A DNA stretch of 64,000 nt from Psychrobacter sp. LV10R520-6 (GTDB taxonomy: Bacteria > Pseudomonadota > Gammaproteobacteria > Pseudomonadales > Moraxellaceae). Positions within the stretch are counted from its first letter, which is position 1. Each line of letters starts with the position of its first letter. This document shows, in pieces, positions 9,044-19,124 of this stretch. Location of the stretch: the NCBI RefSeq assembly GCF_900182925.1, contig NZ_LT900024.1, positions 1,736,001 to 1,800,000 on the forward strand, read 5' to 3'. A model generated the notes under the pieces. The model was not told the origin of the DNA. It was given only the letters and a program-made list of their open reading frames with translations, and did no database searches. A program made the translations under genes and the position numbers.

Positions 9044-10345
9044 ATGACGTCTATTTCACCGACACGTGTGTCGATGTATGATTTTTTATATCAAGATATC
9101 CAGCCCCTGGTACCATTATTGGCAGATGCTGCTCAGCTGTCATTACCGCAAACGCATCTTGCGCTTGGTGCCAGCTTGCAAGCAATCGTCAGTACTTTAC
9201 TTTCTTCTCAACAGCTTCATAAGGGTCAAGCGGTTAGAAAAAAGCTCTTTGGTCGTAGTGCGGTTAAAGAGCTGCGGCAATACAACTCTATGAACTTTGC
9301 GACCATCAAGGCTACCTTATACCATCGTCATGATGCGGCTAGTGCTCTCTTTGGTGATAGCGCACGGGTCATTAAAGCAAGCGAGCATATTGCTACACAA
9401 ATTGATGCGACTACGCCGCAAGCGCAAACCTTACTGACCTGTTTATGCGTCATCGTCCTGCGTGAATTGGCTATCTTGACCGACTACAGTCAGCTTGATA
9501 ACGATGAGATAAATAAATGGTTTGCTTTGCAGCCACAATTTTTATCAAAAGCGCGTTTTACGGCTATTGAACCAATCGGGCCTGTAACATCAACAGATAC
9601 GGATAACAAAGACGCTAATGTCGAAGGAGATACCATACCGACAAAATCAACAATGACAGGAACAGAAGACAACAGTCTAGAGTCTGAGCAGCTAAAAACT
9701 GAGCGGCTAGAGTCTAGCCAACTAGACTCTGATCAGCTAATAAGTACGCCGCCCCCTTTTGATTCTTACTGGTATGAGTTGACAACATTTAAGCCCGATA
9801 ATCATGAACCTGCACAAGATATGCAACAAGCCACAGCCAATTACTTAAAAGTCATCGGTCGCTCATCAGAGAACACCCAACAGGGTCGGCATAACGACTT
9901 ATTAATGTTCGCACAGATGCCAGCCATCGTTTTACCGCACCAACGCTGGCTATTGCAACTGGCTAAGATTTCAGACATCTACTTGCATCGCAATCGGCTG
10001 CGCATCACCTCTGAACCGACTACCCCGCCGACCCCACCACTGGTCAGCTTAGGGTTAATTGGTGGTAATAACGACAATACTCCGGCTACCACTAGCGAGA
10101 CCCCTATTAAATACGATGCACCGTTGCCGCTGTGGAAAAATCCTATTATCCTTATCATCATTCTAGTGATTGGTAGTCTTGGCGGGCTTGCTACCCTAAA
10201 GTACCAAATGAAGAAATCTAATGGTGCGATACCAGCGACTGTAGTAGTATTAAAGCAGGACCTTGCTGAAGAGCGTCAGCAACAAGATGTGGCTATTGTG
10301 AAAGTAAATGATGAAGATAAAACCAAAGAGGCAGAAAAAAATTAG
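9044..10345 (+). CDS. Unknown protein with C-terminal membrane anchor
   Basis: 433 residues, function not recognised. The N-terminal about 165 residues are helical and leucine/alanine-rich, weakly reminiscent of DUF937-type domains. A low-complexity acidic linker (about 180-235) contains a five-residue repeat, LESEQ-LKTER-LESSQ-LDSDQ. Near the C-terminus one hydrophobic helix, PIILIIILVIGSLGGLATL (about 367-385), is followed by basic KYQMKK and a charged tail, consistent with a single membrane anchor and a large N-terminal cytoplasmic part. An alternative ATG exists at 9074. A terminator follows directly. Confidence 0.6.
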   Translation: MTSISPTRVSMYDFLYQDIQPLVPLLADAAQLSLPQTHLALGASLQAIVSTLLSSQQLHKGQAVRKKLFGRSAVKELRQYNSMNFATIKATLYHRHDAASALFGDSARVIKASEHIATQIDATTPQAQTLLTCLCVIVLRELAILTDYSQLDNDEINKWFALQPQFLSKARFTAIEPIGPVTSTDTDNKDANVEGDTIPTKSTMTGTEDNSLESEQLKTERLESSQLDSDQLISTPPPFDSYWYELTTFKPDNHEPAQDMQQATANYLKVIGRSSENTQQGRHNDLLMFAQMPAIVLPHQRWLLQLAKISDIYLHRNRLRITSEPTTPPTPPLVSLGLIGGNNDNTPATTSETPIKYDAPLPLWKNPIILIIILVIGSLGGLATLKYQMKKSNGAIPATVVVLKQDLAEERQQQDVAIVKVNDEDKTKEAEKN

Positions 10346-10405
10346 ATAAAAATCTTAAATAAAGACAAAGAAAATCTAAGGCATTAAAGCTATATTATTG
10401 GCAAT

Positions 10406-10438
10406 AAAAAAACAGAGACTTTGCGCCTCTGTTTTTTT
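10406..10438. terminator. Bidirectional terminator shared with argG
   Basis: A7-CAGAG ... CTCTG-T7 hairpin between the convergent unknown gene and argG. Confidence 0.85.
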
Positions 10439-10474
10439 ATTTTATACTCTATTTAGTTTATTCGTTTGGCAAAA

Positions 10475-11713
10475 CTATTTAGACAAATCACGACCACGAC
10501 TGGCTTCAATCGCCAAACGTAGACCATTAAGACGGATGAAACCTTCCGCATCTTTTTGATCATACGCGCCAGCATCGTCTTCAAAGGTAGCGATTTTTTC
10601 ATCAAATAGTGAATCGTCTGATTTACGACCGACTACGCTCACAGCGCCTTTATATAGCTTCAGGCGAACCGTACCATTGACATATTCTTGTGACTTGTCA
10701 ATCAAAGCCTGTAGCATCATACGCTCAGGGCTGAACCAATAGCCGTTATAGATAATTTTGGCATAGCGTGGCATCAGCTCATCTTTTAGATGCGCAGCTT
10801 CACGGTCTAGCGTTAATGATTCAATACCGCGATGCGCTTTTAGCATGATGTTACCTGCTGGAGTCTCATAGCAGCCACGTGACTTCATACCCACATAACG
10901 GTTTTCTACAATATCCAAACGTCCGATACCATGACTGCCACCGATTTCATTCAGCTTGATCATAATCTCGTACGGTTTAAGCCGCTCACCATCGATAGCA
11001 ACGATATCGCCTTTTTCATACTCTAATTCTAGATATTGCGCTTTATCTGGCGCTTCTTCTGGGCTGACAGACCAGCGCCACATATCGTCTTCTGCTTCGG
11101 CATAAGGATCTTCTAGAATGCCCCCTTCATAAGAGATGTGTAATAAGTTGGCGTCCATTGAATACGGAGACTTGGTCTTATTACCGGCATAGTCGATAGG
11201 AATATTATGCTCTTCGGCGTATTGCATCAAGCTTTCACGGCTGGATAAATCCCACTCACGCCAAGGCGCAATGGTGACCACATCTGGGGATAGAGCGACT
11301 GCGCCCAGCTCAAATCTTACTTGGTCATTACCTTTACCCGTTGCACCATGGCTGATAGCGTCAGCGCCGTGTTCTTTGGCAAGCTCAACCAAACGCTTGG
11401 CAATAAGAGGACGAGCAATAGAGGTGCCTAGTAAATACTCACCTTCATAAATGGCATTGGCACGGAACATCGGGAACACATAATCACGCGCAAATTCTTC
11501 GCGTAAGTCTTCAATATGGATGCTTTTGATACCCATCGCTTCAGCTTTGGCACGTGCCGGCTCAACTTCTTCACCTTGACCGATGTCAGCAGTAAAAGTA
11601 ATCACTTCGGCATCATAAGTGTCTTGTAACCATTTAGCGATAATGGACGTATCAAGACCACCAGAATAGGCCAAGACAATTTTATTAATATTTTTCGGAT
11701 CAAGCTGAGCCAT
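10475..11713 (-). CDS. argG: Argininosuccinate synthase
   Basis: 412 residues. It joins citrulline and aspartate with ATP to make argininosuccinate, the penultimate step of arginine synthesis. The N-type ATP pyrophosphatase P-loop AYSGGLDTS is at residue about 14, followed by [14 protein letters not shown] (about 121) and the substrate segments around [21 protein letters not shown]. The length matches the usual bacterial enzyme. The ATG is preceded by AGGAG. It is monocistronic and convergent with the upstream neighbour. Confidence 0.97.
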   Translation of the reverse strand: MAQLDPKNINKIVLAYSGGLDTSIIAKWLQDTYDAEVITFTADIGQGEEVEPARAKAEAMGIKSIHIEDLREEFARDYVFPMFRANAIYEGEYLLGTSIARPLIAKRLVELAKEHGADAISHGATGKGNDQVRFELGAVALSPDVVTIAPWREWDLSSRESLMQYAEEHNIPIDYAGNKTKSPYSMDANLLHISYEGGILEDPYAEAEDDMWRWSVSPEEAPDKAQYLELEYEKGDIVAIDGERLKPYEIMIKLNEIGGSHGIGRLDIVENRYVGMKSRGCYETPAGNIMLKAHRGIESLTLDREAAHLKDELMPRYAKIIYNGYWFSPERMMLQALIDKSQEYVNGTVRLKLYKGAVSVVGRKSDDSLFDEKIATFEDDAGAYDQKDAEGFIRLNGLRLAIEASRGRDLSK

Positions 11714-12098
11714 GAATAACTCCTAATATGAGAATTTAGTTATAGAACATAAAAATAATACGGCAGAATCAATCAAAATTTAATTTACTTACTCAGTGTA
11801 CATCATATTTACTATAGGCAAAAGTACCACAGCCCTGCAACACTAGGTTTTGGCTTCAATACGCCCTAAAGTAAGTTAGATACTGATGTTGATAAAGCAG
11901 GTTGGTAAGGTAGGTAGGTTGGTAAAATAGATACTGAATTAAATAGTAGCTTATAGGCCTACCAACAAATTATGTATAGTTCTTTAGCCGCATATTTAGT
12001 CAAGCAGGCAAATCTGTTATGATAACCACATACTAAACTCATTATTATCAGCCCTGCACCACTTCCCCTTATCCCCGTATTTTATGATATAGAGCGCC
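11714..12098. other. Divergent promoter region argG/pyrC
   Basis: About 385 bp, AT-rich, containing short GGTAGGTTGGTA-type repeats near 11905-11935. No ARG box or PyrR-like leader was recognised. Confidence 0.4.
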
Positions 12099-13178
12099 AT
12101 GAACCCGACTACCGATTTGATTACAGAGTTAACCATCCTCCAGCCAGACGACTGGCACATTCACTTGCGTGATGATCAAGCGCTGGCAACCACAGTGCCT
12201 CATGCCGCTAACAGCTTTAACCGCGTCATTTGTATGCCAAATCTAGTGCCGCCAGTAAAAACAGCTGATGATGCCCGTGCGTATCGCGAGCGTATTTTGC
12301 AGCATCTACAAGCCAGTGACTTGACTGCTGAGCGCAAAGCGGCTTTTGATCCCCGTATGACCTTGTATCTGACTGATCGCACGACCGCGCAAGATATTGA
12401 ACTGGCGGCGCAGTCTGGTATCGTGCAAGCGGTCAAGCTTTATCCTGCCGGCGCGACTACCAATTCCGCTGATGGCGTGACCAATATCAATGCCTGCGTC
12501 GATGTGTTTGAAGCGCTAGAAAAATATAACTTGCCTCTGCTACTACATGGTGAAGTGACTCACGATCATGTTGATATTTTTGACCGTGAAAAGCGTTTTT
12601 TGGACGAAGTACTGGCGCAAATTATCATGAAATTCCCAACATTAAAGATTGTGTTGGAGCATATTACGACCAGTGATGCGGCTGACTTCGTCCTTGCTCA
12701 AGGTAATCACATTGCAGCAACCATTACCCCGCAGCATCTACTGCTCAACCGTAATCATCTGTTACTGGGCGGCATCAAGCCACATTTTTATTGTTTGCCC
12801 ATTTTAAAGCGCGAATCACATCAAAAAGTGTTATTAGACGTCGCCACTAGCGGAAATCCGAAATTTTTCTTAGGAACGGATTCAGCACCGCATGCTACTG
12901 ATAAAAAAGAAGCGGCTTGCGGTTGTGCGGGCTGCTATAGCTCGGCGACTGCTTTACCCTTGTACGCTACTGCTTTTGATAGTGTCGGCAAAATAGATAA
13001 GCTTGAAGGCTTTGCCAGCCGCTTTGGCGCGCAGTTCTATGGACTACCAGTGAATGAAAACACGGTTACCTTAATTAATACGCCCATGCAAGTCCCTGCT
13101 GCTTATCCTTATTTTGATGGATCAACGCTCACACCGCTCATGGCAGGTGACATATTACCTTGGTCTATTAAGGCGTAA
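12099..13178 (+). CDS. pyrC: Dihydroorotase
   Basis: 359-residue class II dihydroorotase, which closes carbamoyl-aspartate to dihydroorotate in pyrimidine synthesis. Metal ligands are visible: DDWHIHLRD (residue about 18), the lysine that becomes carboxylated in [13 protein letters not shown] (about 112), HGEVTH (about 150), LEHITT (about 186) and the catalytic Asp in LGTDSAPH (about 262). The length matches E. coli PyrC (about 348). It is followed by its own terminator and then rnt, the same neighbour as in Acinetobacter. Confidence 0.96.
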   Translation: MNPTTDLITELTILQPDDWHIHLRDDQALATTVPHAANSFNRVICMPNLVPPVKTADDARAYRERILQHLQASDLTAERKAAFDPRMTLYLTDRTTAQDIELAAQSGIVQAVKLYPAGATTNSADGVTNINACVDVFEALEKYNLPLLLHGEVTHDHVDIFDREKRFLDEVLAQIIMKFPTLKIVLEHITTSDAADFVLAQGNHIAATITPQHLLLNRNHLLLGGIKPHFYCLPILKRESHQKVLLDVATSGNPKFFLGTDSAPHATDKKEAACGCAGCYSSATALPLYATAFDSVGKIDKLEGFASRFGAQFYGLPVNENTVTLINTPMQVPAAYPYFDGSTLTPLMAGDILPWSIKA

Positions 13179-13192
13179 TAATACTTAACTTT

Positions 13193-13229
13193 GCCCGATA
13201 ATATGAGCTTAATGTTTATATTATCGGGC
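13193..13229 (+). terminator. Terminator after pyrC
   Basis: A perfect 12-bp stem, GCCCGATAATAT / ATATTATCGGGC, followed by a T-rich stretch. Confidence 0.8.
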
Positions 13230-13349
13230 GCTTATTTATTTTTAATATACGCATCGTTTTAATACAACCCGTATTTTAATATAACCATCTTTTCAATATA
13301 CTTAGCATTTCAATATACAGTACGACCGATATAAGCGATTTAACTTGAT

Positions 13350-14195
13350 ATGACCACCTCAAACAACAATGCCTTACCTATAGATGACTCATCAAATATG
13401 CCGCCGAGCAATGATCTTAATAAAAGTGCCGCTCTTAGTATTAATGAGAATAATAGCAATGCCAACAGTAGCCATGCGAATATAAATGAAGATACATCAT
13501 CTGCAGAAACCTCGGCACCGATGGCCTTAAAAGAGCGCTTTCGCAAGTTTTTGCCTGTCGTCGTTGATGTGGAGACTGCGGGCTTCAATGCACAGACCGA
13601 TGCTCTGTTAGAGATTGCTTGTATTCCTATCTTATTAGATGAACATGGTGTGTTTTATCCAGGCGACGCCTTGAATGCGCATATCGAGCCGTTCGAAGGA
13701 GCGAATCTAGAGCCCAGCGCCTTAGCCTTTACCGGTATCGACCCTAAAAACCCAATGCGTAAAGCAATCGCTGAAGATGAAAAGATGGGCCTAAGACGTA
13801 TCTTTAAAGGCCTTAAAGAAGTGCGCCGCGATGAAGACTGTCGCCAATGCGTCTTAATCGGTCATAACGCCCATTTTGATTTGGCCTTTTTAAATGCCGC
13901 AGTACTGCGTACCAATAGTAAAAATCACAACCCTTTTCATCAGTTTTCAGTATTTGATACCGTCACCCTAGCGGCGCTGGCATTTGGCCAAACGGTTCTG
14001 GCACGCGCCTGTAAAGCAGCAGGCCTTGATTTTGATGGCAACAACGCCCATTCAGCACTGTATGATACCCAAAAGACTGCTGAACTATTTTGCCATATTC
14101 TTAACAACTATCCTATGCTGCCCAATGCTTTACATGTAGCGCCCGTTCAAGACACGTTAATTGAAGACCCATCAAAGAATAGCGACAACAACTAA
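13350..14195 (+). CDS. rnt: Ribonuclease T with N-terminal extension
   Basis: 281-residue DEDD-family 3'-5' exoribonuclease that trims tRNA CCA ends and stable RNAs. Catalytic residues are present: VDVETAGF (about residue 71), GHNAHFDLAF (about 171) and HSALYDTQKTAELF (about 233). The body is collinear with E. coli RNase T, but the first about 60 residues are an Asn/Ser-rich, probably disordered extension. No clear ribosome site precedes the first ATG; an internal ATG at 13521 (MALKERFRKF) would give a protein of usual size with no better ribosome site. The start is therefore uncertain while the identity is not. Confidence 0.93.
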   Translation: MTTSNNNALPIDDSSNMPPSNDLNKSAALSINENNSNANSSHANINEDTSSAETSAPMALKERFRKFLPVVVDVETAGFNAQTDALLEIACIPILLDEHGVFYPGDALNAHIEPFEGANLEPSALAFTGIDPKNPMRKAIAEDEKMGLRRIFKGLKEVRRDEDCRQCVLIGHNAHFDLAFLNAAVLRTNSKNHNPFHQFSVFDTVTLAALAFGQTVLARACKAAGLDFDGNNAHSALYDTQKTAELFCHILNNYPMLPNALHVAPVQDTLIEDPSKNSDNN

Positions 14196-14641
14196 ACAAT
14201 ACGACTGTATTTTTTAAATTATACTTACCCCACTCTCAACTATCATAATTTTTGGCGTAGGCTGTGGCTTTAGCCCAGCATTTTTGGCAAATGGTTACGA
14301 TTGACTGGGCTAAAAGCGCCAGCCTACGATAGCCTATATTAAGTTGAGAGTCGCGTTATACTTATAATTAGTTATTAGAAAGCAATGCTATTGATTTGTT
14401 AAATTTATAACTTTTTTATTCTGACTTCTAAATCAATATGGATATGGTTAATACAATGATAAGCAAGTTAACTGTCAGCCCAACCAGTTATTTTGTACTG
14501 TCTAAATGGAATTGATAGTTCGCTTATTAATTATTGTTTTGTCTCTGAGGACGCCGTATGTCCAATAGATGATTTAAGTTGCTCACGCTGCCTTAATAGC
14601 ACCTTATACGCTATTACTGGCTTAACAGGAGGGACTTTGCC
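14196..14641. other. Intergenic region with a composite palindromic repeat
   Basis: About 445 bp, mostly occupied by the repeat at 14228-14351. The remainder is AT-rich leader sequence of the small gene that follows, with no other gene supported. Confidence 0.5.
14228..14351. repeat. Palindromic element with CCCCACTCTCAACT ends and an internal REP pair
   Basis: The left end CCCCACTCTCAACT (14228-14241) is answered by AGTTGAGAGT (14342-14351). Nested inside (14256-14327) are two opposed hairpins of the form CGTAGGCTG...GGCTTTAGCCCAG. The GTAG foot plus imperfect hairpin is the signature of REP sequences arranged as a BIME. The outer end recurs at 59365-59444. Confidence 0.7.
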
Positions 14642-14839
14642 ATGGAACCACATTATATGGTATGGGGAACCATTATCGGTTATATGATGCTCGCTTTGAC
14701 CATAAGCGTTTGCACTTCTTTATGGATTCGTCATCATTTAAAGAATAATGACCTACATCCGCGCCGTGCTATCAGAAAAAGATACTTAATCTTAAAAAGA
14801 AGAAGGAAAAGGCTTGACAGAAGACGTAGACGCCATTAG
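14642..14839 (+). CDS. Small basic membrane protein, unknown
   Basis: 65 residues. One hydrophobic helix (about residues 7-28, VWGTIIGYMMLALTISVCTSLW) is followed by a strongly basic tail rich in Arg and Lys ending LDRRRRRH. A strong ribosome site (AACAGGAGGG) lies at the correct spacing, which is the main support for translation. The last codons overlap a consensus promoter for the downstream tRNA, so part of the basic tail is constrained by that signal. No family was recognised. Confidence 0.55.
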   Translation: MEPHYMVWGTIIGYMMLALTISVCTSLWIRHHLKNNDLHPRRAIRKRYLILKRRRKRLDRRRRRH

Positions 14840-14842
14840 AAT
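14814..14842 (+). promoter_or_regulatory. Sigma-70 promoter for tRNA-Glu
   Basis: TTGACA (14814-14819), a 17-bp spacer, then TAGAAT (14837-14842), about 49 bp before the mature tRNA. The -35 is perfect and the -10 has one mismatch. It overlaps the end of the small membrane-protein gene. Confidence 0.75.
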
Positions 14843-14890
14843 ACGCACCACTTCAGCATAAAAGGTGAAAGCAGCTGAAGCGCGTTACTA

Positions 14891-14966
14891 GTCCCCATCG
14901 TCTAGAGGCCTAGGACACCGCCCTTTCACGGCGGTAACGGGGGTTCGAACCCCCCTGGGGACGCCA
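14891..14966 (+). tRNA. tRNA-Glu (anticodon TTC)
   Basis: 76 nt including encoded CCA. The acceptor arms GTCCCCA and TGGGGAC pair fully. The anticodon stem CCGCC/GGCGG closes the loop CTTTCAC with TTC at its centre. The T arm GGGGG-TTCGAAC-CCCCC is standard. The discriminator base is G. Confidence 0.97.
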
Positions 14967-15004
14967 AATATTAAAGCGCTACTAATTATATTAATAGCAC
15001 TTTC

Positions 15005-15041
15005 AAAACCCTCAAAATCTATAAGATTTTGAGGGTTTTTT
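15005..15041 (+). terminator. Terminator after tRNA-Glu
   Basis: A 16-bp stem, AAAACCCTCAAAATCT / AGATTTTGAGGGTTTT, with a three-base loop and a T run. Confidence 0.9.
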
Positions 15042-15100
15042 ATGTCCGTCTGTTTTTTATATCTGACTGCTTTATCATTCATCGCGCTTTTATAACATAC

Positions 15101-15126
15101 AAAAAGCCAGCAATTTATGCTGGCTT
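15101..15126 (-). terminator. Terminator of the BLUF gene
   Basis: On the minus strand AGCCAGCA, a five-base loop, TGCTGGCT, then TTTT, about 55 bp after the BLUF stop codon. Confidence 0.75.
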
Positions 15127-15180
15127 CTATGACTTTGTGCTGGCTTTAAGACAAAACATCTTTAACAAATAACTTAAAAC

Positions 15181-15801
15181 TTATGACAGCATAAACCAAA
15201 GTAGCGTCAACACAATCAGCGCACCTAGTACGCTTTGAATCAGAAAGAAAGCTTGGTGTTGCCCCATGACTTTACTTAATGTTAAACCCAATGCACTATA
15301 TTTGACGGGTTGATCATCAATATGAACCTTTCCCATATTTTTTTGTTCTTCGTAATAGCCTTGTAAAAAATCTAAAAACTGTCGCCCCTGTTCATTGCTC
15401 CAGCTATAGGGTTTAAACGGCATTAGCGCTTTTACTTTGGGATCAGTAGTCATCCAACGTTCAAGTATAATAGACCGCATCGACCAGCGCGTAAAACGTC
15501 GTTTATCAATTTCTGAAAACTCTAAGATTTGTAAATATTTATGCCGATCATCTAATAATAAGCGATTTTTTAGGTTGGTTAGTGCCTGCTCTGACCCTTC
15601 TATACATTGAAAAAAATAACCATTGCCATAGCAAAGAACGCCCGTTATATCATCTGCTTTATTATTTTTTACAGAGATTTTGGCAATATCATTAAGCGTA
15701 CTAGCACCTGACAGACCCGTCGAGGTAATGCGGCTTATATATACAAGCTGGTAAAGCTCTGTAATTACTGGATTTGCAGAATTATTATTAATTGATGACA
15801 C
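15181..15801 (-). CDS. BLUF-domain blue-light sensor with C-terminal membrane helix
   Basis: 206 residues. The BLUF flavin-binding domain spans about residues 16-110. It has the photoactive Tyr in LYQLVYISRIT, the Asn pair and DDITGVLCYGNGYFFQCIEG with the key Gln in FFQ, and the late FTRWSM segment with the semi-conserved Trp/Met. BLUF domains bind FAD and switch hydrogen bonding under blue light. There is no fused enzymatic domain. A helical linker (about 125-175) leads to a single C-terminal transmembrane helix, FFLIQSVLGALIVLTLLWFML, so the sensor is probably tethered to the inner membrane facing the cytoplasm. The signalling partner is unknown. Confidence 0.88.
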   Translation of the reverse strand: MSSINNNSANPVITELYQLVYISRITSTGLSGASTLNDIAKISVKNNKADDITGVLCYGNGYFFQCIEGSEQALTNLKNRLLLDDRHKYLQILEFSEIDKRRFTRWSMRSIILERWMTTDPKVKALMPFKPYSWSNEQGRQFLDFLQGYYEEQKNMGKVHIDDQPVKYSALGLTLSKVMGQHQAFFLIQSVLGALIVLTLLWFMLS

Positions 15802-16201
15802 TCAGATTCTCCCTATTATTAAATGAATTTAACTGAGACAACGATACAAGGGTTAGAAAAAATATAGAGTCAAGACAAATAGGAGTGCAGAATTATCTTG
15901 GTATCTTATTGATTTGGTAAGTATTTATATTTGTTGTATGAGATTAGTTACATCATAAATTAGTTCAGCCAACAAAGCAAATTATTACGATAAGACAACA
16001 ATAAATTGTTATAATTGCGAAAATTTCAGCGTTATTTTGTATTCATAAAATATCATGTATCGAAGATGAGGAACAAAAAGAGAAATAGCAAGAGACAATA
16101 AAGACAGATACATAAAAACAAGCCGACACAAGTATGCAGCGTTTAGTAGCTATATTGAATGCTTATACTAAGGGCTGGTATTCAGCGATTATAGAACTGA
16201 C
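15802..16201. other. Intergenic region upstream of the BLUF gene
   Basis: About 400 bp, AT-rich. It must contain the BLUF promoter and the end of the ispD transcript. No hairpin terminator for ispD, RNA gene or coding frame was recognised. Confidence 0.4.
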
Positions 16202-16969
16202 TTACAACGCTGACGATTGTGCAGTAAGAATGGCAGATACTAAGGTAGCATCATCAGGATAAGTGAGCTTGATATTTTGACGGCTACCAGTCACAAGACG
16301 GATAGGCAAATTTAAATGCTCAAAGGCACTTGCCTCATCGGTAATATCAAGATTATGCTCAGCTACGTAAACAAGCACGCGGCGTAACTGTCCAATACGG
16401 AATACTTGCGGGGTTTGTGCCTGCCACAGACCCTTGCGGTCAATAGTACGCTTGGTATAATAGTGCAGGTTGCCTGCATCTTCATCTATAGGCTTGGATT
16501 GAGCTGTGCATCGGGTATGCGCCTGATACTGGGACTCTTTTAAGGTATCAGCAACAGGTTTGGCTAAAATGGCGCCATAAGGCTCTAGTTTTGCGGCTTC
16601 AATGACTTGATCAATATCGCGAAGTGGTACCGTAGGACGCGCAGCATCATGAATCAAGATTAAATCACTATCATCGGCCCCTTTTTCAATAATAGCTTGT
16701 ACCCCAGCATATACTGACTGCCAACGCTCAGCCCCACCAATGGCATACCACACTGGCAGCGCAAAATCTAAACGTTGTGCCGTGTTATCCTCTGCCGAGA
16801 TGACCAATAGACAATTGTGAATAGTGGCACTACCCGCTAGTCTTGCGGCACTATGTTGCAGCAACGTTTGACCGTTAAGTGGCAGATATTGCTTGGCTAC
16901 AGACGCACCAAAACGGCTACCGCGGCCAGCAGCAACGATCATGGCATGTACATAGGGTTTAGAGTTCAT
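16202..16969 (-). CDS. ispD: 2-C-methyl-D-erythritol 4-phosphate cytidylyltransferase
   Basis: 255 residues. It transfers CMP from CTP to MEP in the non-mevalonate isoprenoid pathway. The nucleotide-binding signature AAGRGSRFG with downstream KQYLPLNG is at residues about 13-31, and LILIHDAARPTVP (about 104) is the conserved metal/CTP segment. A family QTPQVFR motif is also visible. A small insertion around YQAHTRCTAQSKPIDEDAGN makes it slightly longer than E. coli IspD (236). It follows ftsB, a widespread gammaproteobacterial pairing. Confidence 0.95.
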   Translation of the reverse strand: MNSKPYVHAMIVAAGRGSRFGASVAKQYLPLNGQTLLQHSAARLAGSATIHNCLLVISAEDNTAQRLDFALPVWYAIGGAERWQSVYAGVQAIIEKGADDSDLILIHDAARPTVPLRDIDQVIEAAKLEPYGAILAKPVADTLKESQYQAHTRCTAQSKPIDEDAGNLHYYTKRTIDRKGLWQAQTPQVFRIGQLRRVLVYVAEHNLDITDEASAFEHLNLPIRLVTGSRQNIKLTYPDDATLVSAILTAQSSAL

Positions 16970-17031
16970 GGTTAGATATTCAAAGTATGGGTGAACGGAA
17001 GTAGAACAATAGAAAGGGTTACAGCGACTTG

Positions 17032-17340
17032 TTAATAACGACTGTACGTCGTTGGTGCTGTTGATACTTGTACAAAAGTCTCATTGGGCTTGATGAGTCC
17101 TAAATCTAAACGCGCATGCTCTTCTACCGCTTCAAGTCCATTTTTTAGATCATAGACATCAGTACGTAGCAGATTATTTGCAGTGACTTGATTGTCATTT
17201 AGCTGCTGCTGATCGGCGACTTGAGTAAGCAATTTCTTACTCGCAAAGTGACCATTTTCACCCAGCCAATACTGATATTGCAGCCCTAGTAGCATCGCAA
17301 CGGCCAAAGCAAGTAACATGAACTGGCTAAAGTATTTCAT
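17032..17340 (-). CDS. ftsB: Cell division protein FtsB
   Basis: 102 residues: a short cytoplasmic start, one transmembrane helix (about 6-22), then a periplasmic coiled coil (VADQQQLNDNQVTANNLLRTDVYDL) and the family ending EEHARLDLGLIKPNETFVQV. FtsB forms the FtsQLB complex that activates septal peptidoglycan synthesis. It lies between eno and ispD, as in many gammaproteobacteria, which confirms the call. Confidence 0.95.
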   Translation of the reverse strand: MKYFSQFMLLALAVAMLLGLQYQYWLGENGHFASKKLLTQVADQQQLNDNQVTANNLLRTDVYDLKNGLEAVEEHARLDLGLIKPNETFVQVSTAPTTYSRY

Positions 17341-17483
17341 AAGAGAACAACGCCAAACGAATAAAGGTAAAGTTAAAATTAGCTGAACTCGCTAGGCAAT
17401 ATACAATCTCATAAAAACAGTCATATATTGCTTAGCTGTGTACTGAAGTTATTCAGCTTTAAGAGCTAGTTGGCTTGACCGTT

Positions 17484-19124
<1,641 letters not shown>

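Noticed and set aside
14493..14687. 64-codon plus-strand frame before the small membrane-protein gene
   Set aside because: No ribosome site, and it overlaps the better-supported gene starting at 14642.
14888..15082. Minus-strand frame across tRNA-Glu
   Set aside because: It is the complement of a perfect tRNA and its terminator.
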